A DNA stretch of 64,000 nt, taken from assembly GCF_947172395.1 (NCBI RefSeq), contig NC_069100.1, positions 2,547,001-2,611,000 of the forward strand, in the 5' to 3' direction. A model generated the notes under the pieces. The model was not told where the DNA came from, did no database searches, and saw only the letters and a list, made by a program, of their open reading frames with translations. The translations under genes and the position numbers were made by a program. This DNA comes from Bicyclus anynana (Eukaryota > Arthropoda > Insecta > Lepidoptera > Nymphalidae). Shown piece by piece: positions 12,501-28,000 of this stretch. Within the stretch, counting starts at the first letter, position 1. Every line of letters starts with the position of its first letter.

Positions 12501-15500
12501 ATAAAAAAGGTACTCTTCTGGAATAAATAATGCTAGAATGGCACATAGTCTCTTATACCGATACATATACGCGGGTGAAACCACGGGTCAAACTTAGGCA
12601 TTTATCAAATAAAACAAATTATTACAAACGCTCCACAATAATAAAACAAAAAATAAAGATAAATGAACTATTCATGAAGCACAAAAATTCTGTATTTTAA
12701 TTTTATTAAAAAAAAATACTTTACCCGCATTTTTCCACAATTCCGTGTATCAAAGGCAAAATATAAAGTAACACTATCTGATAAGGTCTACATACATGCC
12801 AAACTATATCTGCTTATCATGTTTTTGTATCTTTAAATCGTGGCTTAAGAGCGCCCTGTGAATTATACTATCAAGTTCACGACATATTAATCCATTGAAT
12901 AAAGCATGATTGCTCTGTATTTCAAAGCTTTAGAAAATCATTCATTATATCCCAGAAAAATATAATAACACCACCTCAGCATAATACGTATTTAAATAGA
13001 CTTTATGTTAAAAATCTAATTTTTCACAAATCCCGCGAGGACCATAATTTTTTCTGGGATAATAGGTAGCCTATATGTTGCTATGTTGCTCAATAACCTC
13101 CTCGTATCTTTCAGTGAAAGTTCAATTAAAATCTGTTTAGCCGTTTCAGGTATTATCCCGGACAGACAAGACATACAGACAAAATTTTTAAAAAAGTTAC
13201 AATAGTTAGTTACCGAAATATGTTCATTAATAGACGATTTTATTTATTTACGAGCAATATCAATTTTTAACGGACTTAAAATCGACGCGTATGTTGTTTT
13301 TTATGTTTGACATCTCATAATTTCGACATTTTAACCGACTTCAATAAAAGGTTCTCGACGCGTAGGTTTTTTTTTTATTAACCAATTTTGAATTTCGACG
13401 GCCTCCGTGGCGCAGTGGTATGCGCGGTAGATTTACAAGACGGAGGTCCTGGGTTCGATCCCCGGCTGGGCCGATTGAGGTTTTCTTAATTTATCCAGGT
13501 CTGGCTGGTGGGAGGCTTCAGCCGTGGCTAGTTACCACCCTACCGACAAAGACGTACCGCCAAGCGATTTAGCGTTCCGGTACGGTGCCGTGTAGAAACC
13601 GAAGGGGTGTGGATTTTCATCCTCCTCCTAACAAGTTAGCCCGCTTCCATCTTAGATCATCATCACTTACCATCAGGTGAGATTGTAGTCAAGTCAAACT
13701 TGTAAAGAATATCTAAAAAAAAAACATTTTTTTTCGAGTAAAAAACGCTACACATCGCCAGATATACACCGGCCTTTACAGATGACATTGGAAAACGATT
13801 TGGAGTAGCACGCCCGATAAGTATTTGACGTGATGTCACGTTACAGATATCTACATTTCATTGTTTTCATGTAACACGCCCTGATATAACACTGATAGAG
13901 CTCGCACCTCATACTTGTAAAATAAACTAGCGGACGCCTGCGACTTCGTCTGCGTGGAATTCCATTTTTCACAAATCCCACGGGAACCACGGATTTTTCC
14001 GGGATGAAATGCGTTAATTAAGAGTAAAATTTATTTCCATTCCAAATTTCAGCCTAATCGCCTCAGTAGCCGTATTGTAAAGGAGGAACAAACATTGTTA
14101 ACTTACACACACAAAAACTTTCGACTTTATATTATTAGTGTGATAGTCGAAATTAGAGTGTCTGTGTAGATAAAGTAATTACAAATAATATAAAGAGGCC
14201 ATTAAAATTGTGTTTTTTTTTTAATAAACAATTCAATGAAATCAATCAAAAAATACTAAACGCCCCCTGGTTCACTAAAACAGCAGGCATGTATGAATAT
14301 CTTGAATTGCCGATAGATTAGACAAACAGTCTTGCCAAATCTATACTAATATTAAAAAGCTGAAGAGTTTGTTTCTTTGTTTGCTTGATCGCGCTAATCT
14401 CAGGAACTACTGGTCCGATAGATAATAAACCGAAATATAACAAGTTAAATTGGAATCAGTATTTTCAGTTCACAATATGACGGTAGATTATAATATCACG
14501 AGTGAGATTATAAACTAACGAATTTTACAATTTAACGGTAACATATATAAATAGTATGCAAATTGGGACAAGTCTATTAACCCAAGTTTCCCAGTACTCA
14601 AAATATATAATTATTTTGTGTGTCGTAAATCCTTCCCGTCGTGTTCACGTAATATGCAGCTGGTGGAACACGTCTCACTATTTTAGAGTGCTGGCTTCAA
14701 TGGTGGGGCGATTTGTTAACTACTGTCAAAACTATACGCAGAGGCACAATTATCCGCCCTCTTTACTATGATGCGAGTATATTAAAGTGGACGGATAATT
14801 GTGCCTCTGAGTATATTATTATCTATCATTAATTATAGTTTTGCGAAGAGTTTTTGAGGCAACGCAATATATTTTTCAACGTATTAAATTTGATATAAAG
14901 ACTAAATTTGATATTGTAAACAAGTAAGGTTGTCTGGTAGATATAGCTAAGAAGCGATAAGGCCGCCTTTTGTTTATTTCTTCTGTTACTATTTTACTTT
15001 TTTTACTGAAATATTATGCCTTTAACTATTTATTTTTACACAGTTACACTACAAAACAACACAAAGGAATATCCCCGTGTTTATAAATAGCGTTATCTGC
15101 TGACCATTTATTAGTATCGTTTAGACAGATGTTTGTAATGTAACGTATATGATGCTTATAGCATAAACAATAGTGATTAATAACACATGACCTGCTCTTG
15201 TATTTGCTAATCAGTTCTAGTAAATAACACATTATTGTTAATTATATTATTTTTATCAGTTATGGCGAAGATATCTCAAATGGGAAGTAACAGTAATGTA
15301 TATCCATACAAATATTATAAATGTGGCAGAAGCAAAAGCAGATGAAGTCACCGTCATCTCTCAACGAGTCGCAAAGATGAAGTGGCAATGGTCACATCCA
15401 AGTGGACTGACGATATCAATATATCGTCGTTATCAACCCATATACGGGGGTTAGGCCAATAGTCCACCACGCTGGCCCAATGCGGTTTGGCAGACTTCAC

Positions 15501-18500
15501 ACACGCAGAGAATTAAGAAATTCTCTGGTGCGCAGGTTTTCCTTCACCGTTTGAGACGAGACACGTTATATTTAATTTCTTAAAATGCACACAACTGAAA
15601 AGTTGGAGGTGCATGCCCCGGACCGGATTAGAACCCACACCCTCCGGAATCGGAGGCAGAGGTCATATCCACTGGGCTATCACGATATCAATATATAAAT
15701 TCTTCAATTTGAAAATGTGAGTAAACGAGTTGAGATGTAAGTGTGGGCATACGAGTCTAAATTTAGACACACGTGTGTCTATTTAAACGGGAAAATATAC
15801 TTACGGTTAACGTGTACCTATGGCTAATATTCTTGAAAACAATCTATAATATCTAGTCTGACCGAAACTGGTTTTCTGGCCGAAACCGAAACTGACGTGG
15901 TCAAGTACAAAATTCCTTAAAATACTGAAGTTTGGTGCATTTTATCCATTATTTTGCATCAGTTAGGACATTATGGAAACACAGTATGTTAAGTATGTTA
16001 TAATCATTAATTAAACATAATATAAAAAAGATATAAATAATATATATATTTTTTATATTATGTTTCCGTTTCGGCAAAAAATTCGGCCTACATTGGCCGA
16101 AACCGAACATTCGGTCGGACACTAAAATCTACATAATATGAACATTTTGATTTCGGAAGTAGGCTGTACATACAAGTTAGCCAGCAATCAGCATATTGTT
16201 AACTTCTACCGATACGTTGGCAGCGAGAGTAAAACGCACGTGTGGGCATGCACGTCTGTATTTAGACGCGCTTGCGTCTATTTATACGCCGCCATGCGGG
16301 TGGGTATACGGCATGCCACATGCGTCTCCTCATTGATCTGTTATCACGATGTAGAAAAGGAAATTCCTATTAGAACGTTAACACAACTCAATGAGTTTCA
16401 AAACATAATCTGCACGCAGCTTCGAAAATTATCAAGATTTTGAAATGATCGGAAAGCGCATCGGAAAGCGCAGTGTTGGACAAACCCCACATAAGAGGTT
16501 TGACGCGATTTTAACGTAGTTTAAAGTAACCTTTGTTAAGAGTTGTTATTAGATGCTGGAATGGTGACCCCGCACAGGAAAACGCAGTGTTGGTCGACCC
16601 CCTAGTAAGTGGACCGATGACAACACGTGATTTGGGGGGAGCCGCGAGATGCAGGCGGCTCAATCCTTACAACAGGCCTATACAATGGATGTTCATGGCT
16701 TGATGATAATAATAGAGTATTTTTAGCTTAGTTAGAGTCTCTAGAGACTTAGAACAAAAAGAGTAACTAAAGATTTTCCTACGCCAGACAATGATAATGT
16801 TTTGTATTATAGATAGGTTATTCACCAAAAAATCAAAATCGCCGCAAAAAGTGATCCGAGTTAAGCTACATTACTGAGCGTACATATGCACAAAGTTGTC
16901 TTTAATTATTACATTATATATTTATGTGTAATATAGTTTTTACACTTCCTGAACACACAACTCGACATTGTATACGATATTAAGGTATTATTTGTTTAAA
17001 TAACGTTCTTTGTTTTATAAGCGACTAAATGAAATTAAGTCAATTTTCCACATTTGTCCGCTTCCGTTTTGATGCGCTAGTCCCATCTCTAGTATAGAGT
17101 ATCATTGACGCCAGATATCAATAAAATAAAGGAGATTATTCACGCTCCATACATTTCTGGGCGCTTTTTTGAAAGTGCCGGCCAACAAAAAAAAATGGCA
17201 CGACTCGTTAGAATTAGCCATTTGGAGCAATAGCTAATATGGCATAAAAGTTGTAGGAGGGCTCTGAACCAAGTTATACAGGTTCGACGATTCGTTATTT
17301 CCATACATTTTGTCGATTTTCAAAAGTGCCCGCCAAGAAAAAAAACTGATACGTATCCTTAGAACTGCCCATTTGGAGCAATAGTTAGTATGGCACAAAG
17401 ATTGTATTTCTAGATTTTTTTCTGAGCGGGCACTTTTAAAAGTTGACAAAATGTATGGAAATAACGAATCATCGAACCTGTATAATTTGGTTCAGAGCCA
17501 CCTGACAACTTTTATGCCATATTAGCTATTACTTCAAATGATTAGTTCTAACGATTCGTGCCATTTTTTTTCGTTGGCCGGCACTTTCAAAAAGGGCCCA
17601 AAATGAATGTTCTCCTTTGTTAAAAAAATCCGATTACAGAAATTTACTTCTATGCATTCCTTTAAAGATCTTCTGATTTTTACAAGATGTGATACTCCGA
17701 GCGTAGCCCTTTTCCATTGCTGTATGACTGACTGATCTTTCTAATGATAAACAATTCATATTATAAATAAATTATTTTAATATAAAAATATATCCATTGC
17801 AAAATAAGTAATACATTAATCACAAACGAATGATATCGCGTAAACTCTAATCACTCTGCCAATCGATAATAGGTACCAATTATCTTTTGACCATATCGAT
17901 ATCAGAGGTATTTTACCTAACACACATTGGTCACAAAGGCATTTATTTGCAATACAATTGTAATGTTAAAGTACTTTTTCATGTACGCTATTTCAAAAGT
18001 ATTTGTTTAATGCAAGGCTAACTTTGAAGAGGTTCCAGTGTTGTCACATACGAGTATATGAGCCATAATTGTGCAGAAAATACATACTGGTATTTTGAGG
18101 CAAAAAATTCTAGAAAAAATACGAATACGCAACTTCGTCTGCGTGGAATTCAGTTTTTCCCAAATCCCGCGGGAACCATGGATTTTTCCGGGATCAAAAG
18201 TAGCCTATGTGTTACACGCAGTAAAATCTATTTCCATTCCAAATTTTTGCCAAATCGCTTAGTAGTAGCGGCGTTAAAGTGTAACAAACATCCATACAAA
18301 CTTTCACGTTTATGTTTATTAGTAGGATAGGATGAGTCCTCCTACTATCCTATTAGATTTTACGCTGGATTGTTAACACATAGGCTACTTTTTATTCCGA
18401 AAAAAAAACCATGGTTTCCCAAGATTTGCGAATACTGTTTTGCGAATGATGATATGAATGTTTGTTACACTTTCACGCCTACACTTCTGAACCGAATTAC

Positions 18501-21500
18501 CTGTAATTTTGTATTTAGATATATTATAGCATGGATTAACACATAGGCTACTTTTTATCCCGGAAAAATCCATGGTTCAAGAGGGATTTGTGAAAAATAA
18601 ATTCGGACAAAGTCGAGGGCGTCCGCTAGTTTGATAAAAAATTAGATTAAGCTATTTCCGATCTAGTGGTTACTCAATGACACAAGTTTACAAACGACTG
18701 AAAAAAAAAATACAATGTGGAAATACATATTAAAAACTCGTTCAGCGACCAGTATCACTGCCGACGGTTAATATTAGAACCGTGTGACGTACAAACTTAC
18801 ACGCCCACGTTGCACAGAAACGATCTTCGACTTCGACAGGAATATTTTTACGTTCCTGAAAACTGTAGTATTGCTAAGCAATGATGTTAAATAATGTTAG
18901 ATATGTTATTAGGTCATAAAAAATTAAGCGCTTAAAAGAGGAAATTAAAAACTATATATACATAAATAAATAATGGAGTTAACGACAAAATTGTGCGTGT
19001 GCACTCAGTTTTCGCATATTACCAAATATTCAAACAAATCTAAAGGTCATTATGATCAACGACGTCATTAATTCGTGGCATTTTGTTTGGGGGCGTTTTT
19101 CAGGGATCCGTGGCCGCAAATATGACTTTTTAAATCCCTGTAGCTCCGAAAGTAACGATCGCAGACATCCTGTTACTTTTACAAAATTGCTTAACTATTA
19201 GCATACTCTTAATTTATATACAATTTAAAACACTGTCATCATCCCTATTACAAACATTTGAGACCCAACTTAAGACTTACGTCTTGTGAACCTTCCGTTT
19301 TGTGCTGTTTTAGTTATAAACGATAATTTTCCGCCTCCAAGTGGGAAATCCTATTTGTTCCGTCAATTATTATTATATTTAAACTTTTCAGAGTTACTAT
19401 GGTACATAATTTTATACAGACGTAAAAAACTTACAGCAACCAGGCACCGGGGTGTAAAAATAAACCCATGTTCACGCGTTTGTATTGGTATGGTTTCACA
19501 TGTTGTCCAATGTTACGTATCATTTACCCTTATCTGTTTTTTATCTCAAGTTCATGGCCAAGATAACAATCAAATTGAATATTAAATAATGAATTTTAAC
19601 AGTGTAAATTAATTGCTACATTTTTTTAAATAGTGTAAATGGGCAAAGGTTTATTAAGTTGTGGGCGGGCGGGCGCTGGGGCAGACGTGTTCTGGAGTGG
19701 AGACCACGCACCAGCAAGCGCAGTGTAGGACGCCCTACAGTTAGATGGTCCGAAAACATCAAGAAGGTAGTGGGAATTGGTTGGATGAGGAAGGTGGAGG
19801 ATCGTTTGTGGTGGCGCGCTCTCGGAAAGGTCCATGTCCAGCAGTGGATGGATACAAGCTGATGATTGTATGTTGTATTTTGTAAAGTTAAAAACCAATT
19901 GTTTTTGTCATTATGAGCCCACAGCCAACTTTTGGGCCAGGCCTCCCTTCTTATAGGCGAGGGGATATAGAACTTCCAATGTACCACAGAACCCACCATT
20001 TCACTCCGAAGTGGGTTGGCGGGCTTAGGGTGTTAATGACCGGGACCGATGGCTTCACGTGCTCTTCGAGGCATTAGGCAACCTTAACTTTTTAACTCCG
20101 GGCTGAGAATTTTAACAGCAAATTTCCGGAAAAAAAACTTAGTATCTCGTATCCTGATCTAGGTTTCGAACCCAGAGCATCGTGATCCGAAACCACCATA
20201 GGATAACCATTGAGGCAACGAGGCACATCTAGTCAAAGTATGACATTAGAAAAGTTCCGCAATAGGGCGAAAGTCACCCGCATTGTATCGATCGGAAGGG
20301 CGCTACTATGTATGCACCATCTGTATTTGTTTAATGCAGAAGTCAATTCAGTCATAAATGTGTTGAACTTTTTTTATGTGTTTGCTGGGGCTAGAAATTA
20401 AAAAAAAACCCGGACCCAGCCGAACCGCAGCAGAGTCAACGGAGAGGGACGAAACGATTCTATCGGGCTTGTGGGTAGAGATGAGACCCCGTTGACCATG
20501 TTTAAAGTCCATTAAATCTCAGCCGATGGACGTCCACTGCTGGACATAGGCCTCTTGCATGGACCTCCAAGCATAACGGTCTCGAGTCGCCAGCATGCAA
20601 TCCGCTTGATGTCCTCGGTCCACCTAGTGGGGGGTCGACCAACGCTGCGCTTTCCGGTGCGATGTGCCCCAACGTCCATCGGCTCTTCGTACTATGTCGC
20701 CTGCCCATTGCCACTTCAGCTTCGCGACTCGCTGAGCTATGTCAGTGACTTTGGTTCGTCTGTGGATCTCTTCATTTCTGATTCGATCACGCAGAGAAAC
20801 AGCTCCCAAGCATAGCTCGTTCAATCCATCGTCCGCTGAGTGATTTTTATCATTCTAATAAGGTCCATAGTTAGCGACCAAGGGACTTATGACTTAGGGA
20901 GCCTGTTGACGATCACTTTTGAAGTGATAAGTTCTTATGGCACCCACTTCGTAACGTAACGCGTTACGGCGCCTCTCTTTCCCTTTCTCTAACGCATACG
21001 GCAGCAGGTTTAAGTTAGCATTTTTCTCGAGCGTCCCGATTTGCACACTTTATTTTTAATTTTGTAATGTTTACTTACAACGTTCCAAAACTATAGACGA
21101 TCAAATTGTTCGGCTAACGCTTTAGATTTGACGAAAATTTTGATCTCCAAAGCTCACTCTTCCGAGAGAATGTAAAAATAACCGGGATTTTGGATTAACG
21201 CGATTATTTTGTCGGCCGCGTGGCGCAGTGTGTAGTGACCCTGCTCTCTGCATCCATGGCCGTGGGTTCGATTCCCACAACTGGAAAATATTTGTGTGTT
21301 GAACATGGGTTTTTTCCAGTGTCTGTGTGTATTTATACATTATATAAGTATTTATATGTAGTATATAAATGTATAATATTAGAATATTAACTATCTTAGT
21401 ACCCATAACACAATCTACTCTGTATGCTTACTTTGGGGCTAGATGGTGATGTGTATTAAGTATATTTATTTATTTATTAAAATTAAATAAAAAGGTCATA

Positions 21501-22038
21501 AGTGAGGATGAATTAGTAAGATGTGTATTGTTTAAGTATATTTATTTATTAAAATTAAATAAAATAAGTGAGGAAGAATTAGTAACAGAAATTTAAATAT
21601 ATTCACAATTTAAATGAAATCATATGTCTAAAATTAATATTAAAATCTCCGTGCGTAATATTTTCAAAGGGTAACCGTAGTTTTCGATTCACGTATTAAT
21701 AATAGATTCGTCACAGGCGACAAGGATATCCTCCGGGAGCAAGTGTCACCGGAAGGCGACCGGGCCATCGCATCGGGGGATGGATTCCGTTATCGGGCGA
21801 TATAAATACGTCTGGCCAATGTACAACTTGAATACTGAATCAGTACGACAAATCAATGTACAGTGAGTTAAGGCGCATGGAAAAGTTTCATTTATTTTTA
21901 TAGGGTTCCATAAATAAAACGGTATGCTGACAGACAACTGTCACTGTACCCATCAAAAACACTTTAAGCTGTAATTTTGCATGAATATTTTTAACCGACT
22001 TCCAAAAAGGAGGAGGTTCTACGTTCGGCTGTATGTAT

Positions 22039-22091
<53 letters not shown>

Positions 22092-25000
22092 ATGTCCAGT
22101 GATAATTCCGTCATTTGTGGGTCGATTTTGAAAATTCTTTTTTGTTTTGAAGGGTTTGATTCCAGGGTGGTCCCATTTTTTTCATGTCAGGATCTGATGA
22201 TGGCATCCTGGAGAAATCGAGGGGAACTTTCGAAAATCGTATAGACGGCTAGTGCGTTTGTTAGTGTTTCCATAAGGTAATTTAAACCACTACAATTTTA
22301 TGAAGATCTGGAGTTGGTCTGATGATGGAGCCGATACACAGACGATGGAACTCGTTAACGATTTACAGCAGGTACCTTTTGTTTGGGCTTGATTTATTTG
22401 TATTGATGAGAACTTTCCACCTAGATGGGTTGTGACTGTATTAAGGGTCTGATGATGAAGACGAAGGAGAGTTAAGAGAACTACTCAACGGTTCACAGTA
22501 GCTACCTTGTGTTTGAACTTGATAAATTTTATATTGATGAGAACCTTCCACCCATATGGATTGTGAGTGCACAGGGGGTCTAGTGATGAAGACGGAGGAC
22601 AGTCACCTTTCACGTTTTTCTGAATATTCATATTACGTGAAGGGGGAGTGAAATTTTGTATATGAGTTAAGGTAGTATTTTTAAAATTGGAATTGTAGGA
22701 CTTAGATACTTATCATAAGAAAATAACGTTTCAACTAATTGCTCATTAATTTTTGTTCACACTCAGTAGGTGTGCTAACACTAAAAATTAAAAAATAAAA
22801 ATTTTAATAAAAAAAATTCAACCGACTTCCAACTAAAAAGCAAAAAATAACATCTTACCTACGTGCTACCTTCTGATCAGTTTGAAGGCGGTGCCAATCC
22901 AGTGACATGTTTTAATTAAAGCCGTTTCTGAAAGAACCACAGAAATTGTGTAATTTATACGCTTGAATTAAAACATCACTGGCTTGGCACCGCCTTCAAA
23001 CTGATCAGAAGGTAGCACGTAGGTAAGATGTTATTTTTTGCTTTTTAGTTGGAAGTCGGTTAAATTTTTTTTATTAAAATTTTATATTACACGTTGCTAA
23101 AGCTGCTAAAGTGCTAAAATAAAAACTTGATAAAGTTTAAATAGTTACTTATGTAAAATTTAGTTGGGTCAAAACCGATTATCTGAGTGTCCGCTAGCAA
23201 AAAATACATATACTTAAAGGTAGGTAGGTAAAACTTTTTATGTCTGTATGGTGTGCAATATTGATTGACTTTAAAGTAAATTGATCTAGTCTATACCCTA
23301 CACTTGACCCTTAAAACATGCACATCATCCCTCCGCTGTATTAAATCAGCCCTCGAACAAAGATCGAAGGGTGCGGGGCGAATGACCTCCGCGGCTCTGA
23401 CGTCAGGTCACTGACACGCAGCAATGACATCGATTCGGTCTAAAACCTCACTGTCAAATTGTGCACGGTGACTATTCGCGTATTCTGTTACAAAGGTCAG
23501 GGGCAATTCTGTAAACGCGGTTTTATTCCTATTTCAACAATGATACAGCTATTAGCAATGACATTTTAAACTATAGACATATTACCTACAAAATCACCGC
23601 AAAAAGTGAGCCGAATTTAACTACTCCACTGAGGGCACATAATATGCATAATTTTGTGTTGCCCGCGACTTAGTCCGCGTGGAATTCAGTTTTTCACAAA
23701 TCTTGCGGAAACCATGGATTTTTTCGGGATGAAAGTAGCCTATGTTTTAATCCAGGGTATTATCTATTTTCGTTTCAAATTTCAGCCAAATCGGTTTAGT
23801 AGTTGCAGCGTTAAAGAGTAACAAACATGCATACAAACTTTCGCATTTATAATATTAGTAGGATTATACAGGATGTTCCGTAAATATTACGACATACTTT
23901 AGAAGGTGATAGCTGACATTAAGGTCTACTAAAATAATACACCACAATATTAATTTGAATACAAGTTAAACAGAACCATAATGAGAAGTAGAATACAAAA
24001 TCTCTACCAGGCAACCTTAGGCTTAGGAAAATATTAGGACATTAACAATGTCTAGCAGAGATGACTAATTGAATTCTCTGACACACTGAATTAGTGTCCA
24101 GAGGATAAAGTAGCAGGAATAAACCAGAGTATTAGAATATTATAAACAGGAGAATATTTAATCCATACAACATAATTTTCACAAGCTATGAATCCTTGTG
24201 ACCTCGTGAGGTTGTCTTGATATCAAAGTCATTGACTCACATCACAACAGTGACATCAATTCATTTCCGAATCATTGTCAAATTATGTAGCGACTGTTCA
24301 ATGCATACTATATTGCAAAGGTCAATGCTATTTGTCAATACAGCCTTGTATCAACGTTGACACATCAAGGAACTAAATAAATGACTTACGGGTTCATAAA
24401 GTAACTAATACCTATAAAAGGGCATCTTATAGGTAAGCAAGCTCCAACTTAAGACTGCTTTACTAATTCCCCTAAGCCATTGTTGTAGTCAAGCACAAGC
24501 CTATCTACACTAATATTATAAACAGGAAAGATTTGTATTTTTTGGGTGGCCTGCTAAGCAAGCTTTGTTTGGCTGGAGTGACCACCTAATGGACATACAC
24601 AGAATGGCCAATTTTAATGACAAAGTTTGGAAAAGGACCCGGAAAGAACAAGCTACATTAACAGGGAATGAGAAGAATATCTTAGCATTTCGTGGATTCA
24701 CTGTGTAAAGGTAGCAAAAGGTAGCATTCTGATCTTGGCGACACAATAAGGTTGCACGTCCCACTACTTAGTATGAATTTATATAGTGGTCCATATAAAT
24801 TTAAACTTTCCTTGACAATCAATTAACACATTAAAGCTATATATATTTATTTCTATATTCCCACAGGTGTGGGAACTATGCAGGTGGAACCTCAAGGTTC
24901 TACTATTCTTTCATAAAAAGAATAAAGATGAAAATATTTGTTCATGATTACTGTTACTAAAATGATCTTTAAACCCACTAAAGTAAATGCAAAGTGAATG

Positions 25001-28000
25001 ACACTGTATGAGCAAGTAATCAATAATTCATTAGTTGTGATGAAGTCTCAACTTTTTTAATAATATGCATGTGAATTACTCATACTTAGCAAGATTATAA
25101 TTTAGCTTGTCTGATGTTTTTCTTAGAATTGACTATGTCTTGGTGGTCTTTTACTAATATGCCTTCTTTTTGAAAACAAACCAATAAAAAAACTGCATGT
25201 AAATCCAGTATTGTGGATAAGCAAAAACAAATTACAATCATATTAAAATATAAACCTTGAGTGTCAAAAAAATTAAGCTAGGTTGAACTGGACATGTGTC
25301 AAGTTTCCACAATAAGTGTGGAATAAAATTAGTTTTCATTGGAATCCAAAAAGTATACTAAATCTTAATAAAAGCTTGTTTGTGTTTCTATAAATAAAAT
25401 ATAAGCCTTTATTACTACTATCACATTCATGTGAAATAATTATCATTATATATATAAATGTGAAATTTCACATTTATATTATATTAAGATTCTATTCATC
25501 ATTCATCACAAAATTTTAAGAAACACAATTTGGCAAGGAGGTATTTTGCAATAGGGCTTAATTAAGGAAGTCTAAAGGCAGACGAAGTTGTGGGCATCAG
25601 CGAGTACCATATACTCATGACTTAGCTCCTTGATGTAGAGGTACAAAACAAAGAGCAGTGTAGGTCTACTCTGTACTGGGCACTGAAAACATATAATTTG
25701 CCACAGGGAGATGCAGGTTGCAGGCGGCTCGGGGCTATGTGTTTAGAAGTCCCCACAAAACTACTATATCCAGCAATTTACGTCCATCCTCTGATACAAT
25801 GATAAAACAATCAGCAAGTAGTGTTTCTACACTTATAATAAATTATGAGGGCAACATATATTAACTCATTTTTGTTATAGAATAAGTCGCAAGCAAGTGC
25901 CCTAAGACTTAATGCTCTGTGTAGGCAATGGTCATTGTTATAAATGTCTTTCCGCAAAACTGGAGCAGTATTTTTAGTAGTGTAGTGAGTTTTCACCGCC
26001 TGTGGTATACTGGATTTTGTATCCTGTGTACTGACAATTTTTTTGTCAGTGCAGACGCTGTCCATCAATTTGTCTTTAAATATTGCTTTAAAGATAAAAT
26101 ATTTAACTCAATGGCCCTGAATTATTCATATCTTTGAAAATCAAGCACATATCATTGCCTGAATTATTCATATCAAGCATGAGAAGAAATGGCAGACCAA
26201 GGGAGCCCAGTTACTGCTTTGAAGAGACATTTTTGTGCTAATTCTTGTCTAATGGGCATGCACATTGGGATTTCAGTTTTTTTTTTCCTTTTCAATTTAT
26301 AAATGCTGTCTATAGTATGCCGCCCAAAGCAATTTCCCTTTCGAGTAACTATAAAGCCACCAATTGGACAGGAAGGAACTGTGTAGGTAGGTCATTTAAT
26401 ACATAATTTCTACAGGAAAACATTTTAGATATAATTAACAGTTAAACAGAACACCAATCATATATATGTAATATTATTTTGTAACAACTAAAACAACATA
26501 TATGCAAACTACGAGATAAAAAAATATCCTTATAAGGACAATATGTGAGTAATACACATTTAGCATTGAGAGTATGTATTACAGGTTTTACATTACATGT
26601 TCAAGGCTTTCATATGAGATGATGTATATGGATTCTGGGCTATAGGTAAGCAGATACTGAGTAATAATCAGTGGTGTGCACATTATGTATTGAATGGTCA
26701 AATTGAGAAACCCCTCCTTTTTTTGAAGTTGGGTAAAAATGCACTGCATACCCTGAGGACTCTTTACCAACATGAATAATTGGAGATGGAATTTTAAATT
26801 TCATACTTTTTGTATGCAAAATGCCTACTCAAGTTAAAAACTGTGTGCATGCCACAGGTAATAATTATGAAGCAAGGTAATTTATCCAGTTTCCAGAGCT
26901 AAAATCTGCCTTAGTGTCATAATTATCAGGGAGACAGAAACAACACTGGGAGCTGCAGCAGAAAAAGCTGTAAGTTGCAGAAATATGGCTTTCTCGCAGA
27001 GAGTTTCATAACTCCGAGAGAGACATATTTCTTACAATGATTTTTTGCGAAAAAAAATTAATTAAGTTTTGTTAAAAGAGCAACTGTTGAGTTATATTGC
27101 CGGGTTGCCAGTTTCCTCTCAGCAGAACCTGCCTTCCGAACCGGTGGTATAATCTTTACAAAAATTTTCTGCAATTTATTTCTACTGAACCAATTTTTAA
27201 ATTGTTTTAACAATAGGAACCTACATTTTTAGTGTCATAAGCTATATTTTATCCCTGTATTACCACATAATGGGAACTAAATGGATATGGAAACAACAGG
27301 GAGTCTATTATTATAAGATTTTTTTTTCAACCAATAAATTATTCTGTCTCTCAAAACTAGTGATCACATTTGAATGTAGTTTTTTGATGATAGTGGTATA
27401 ACTTGGTAATTATCTGTTTTACATTGAAACAAAATTTATAATTTGATGATTTTAGACCTTAAAACCAGTAGGTTAGGGTCAGAATACGCTTAGCAGGTAC
27501 AGTACAAGACGCCGCGAGTGGCGTGCCTACACTAGTTCAGTATATGTCATACGTCACCGGCGATTCTGCCTTCGCTAATGAGTAACCTGTAGTGAAAGTA
27601 ACTGCGATAAAAACTTCGGTGATTCATCTCAACTTATGACTCACTTAAGCTTCGTAGTTAAGAACCCTTAGGGTTATAATACGAATCATATTGGATTTTT
27701 GTGATAGTAACCTTGGCATTGGTAGGTAGAATAGTGTGTATTAGCGATTTCATTGTAATAGGGTGAAAGGAGACGCGGTGGCTGACTGGCTGTGCGTTTG
27801 CCTACCCAAAAATAGACTTAAATTCGATGTACTTGACAGGCCGTCGGCTATGCCATATATGGTTAAGTAGTGGAGCGACTGCGCGCATTTATTGCCGCAG
27901 GTTCGACGCCCTCGCCGGCTGACCGCCGACAACCGCTAAACCACGAAAATTTGCCTTTGCAATGCGTAAACACCGCCCGTCTCGTCATAAAAGGCGGTGA

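Noticed and set aside
13397..13475. tRNA gene, and similar hits at 7871, 21211, 54806 and other SINE heads
   Set aside because: Box A and B are present, but the stems do not close as a tRNA and each continues into a shared SINE body.
24516..26773. Several frames of 60-85 aa in cofilin intron 1
   Set aside because: They are AT-biased with no domain, splice partners or start context.
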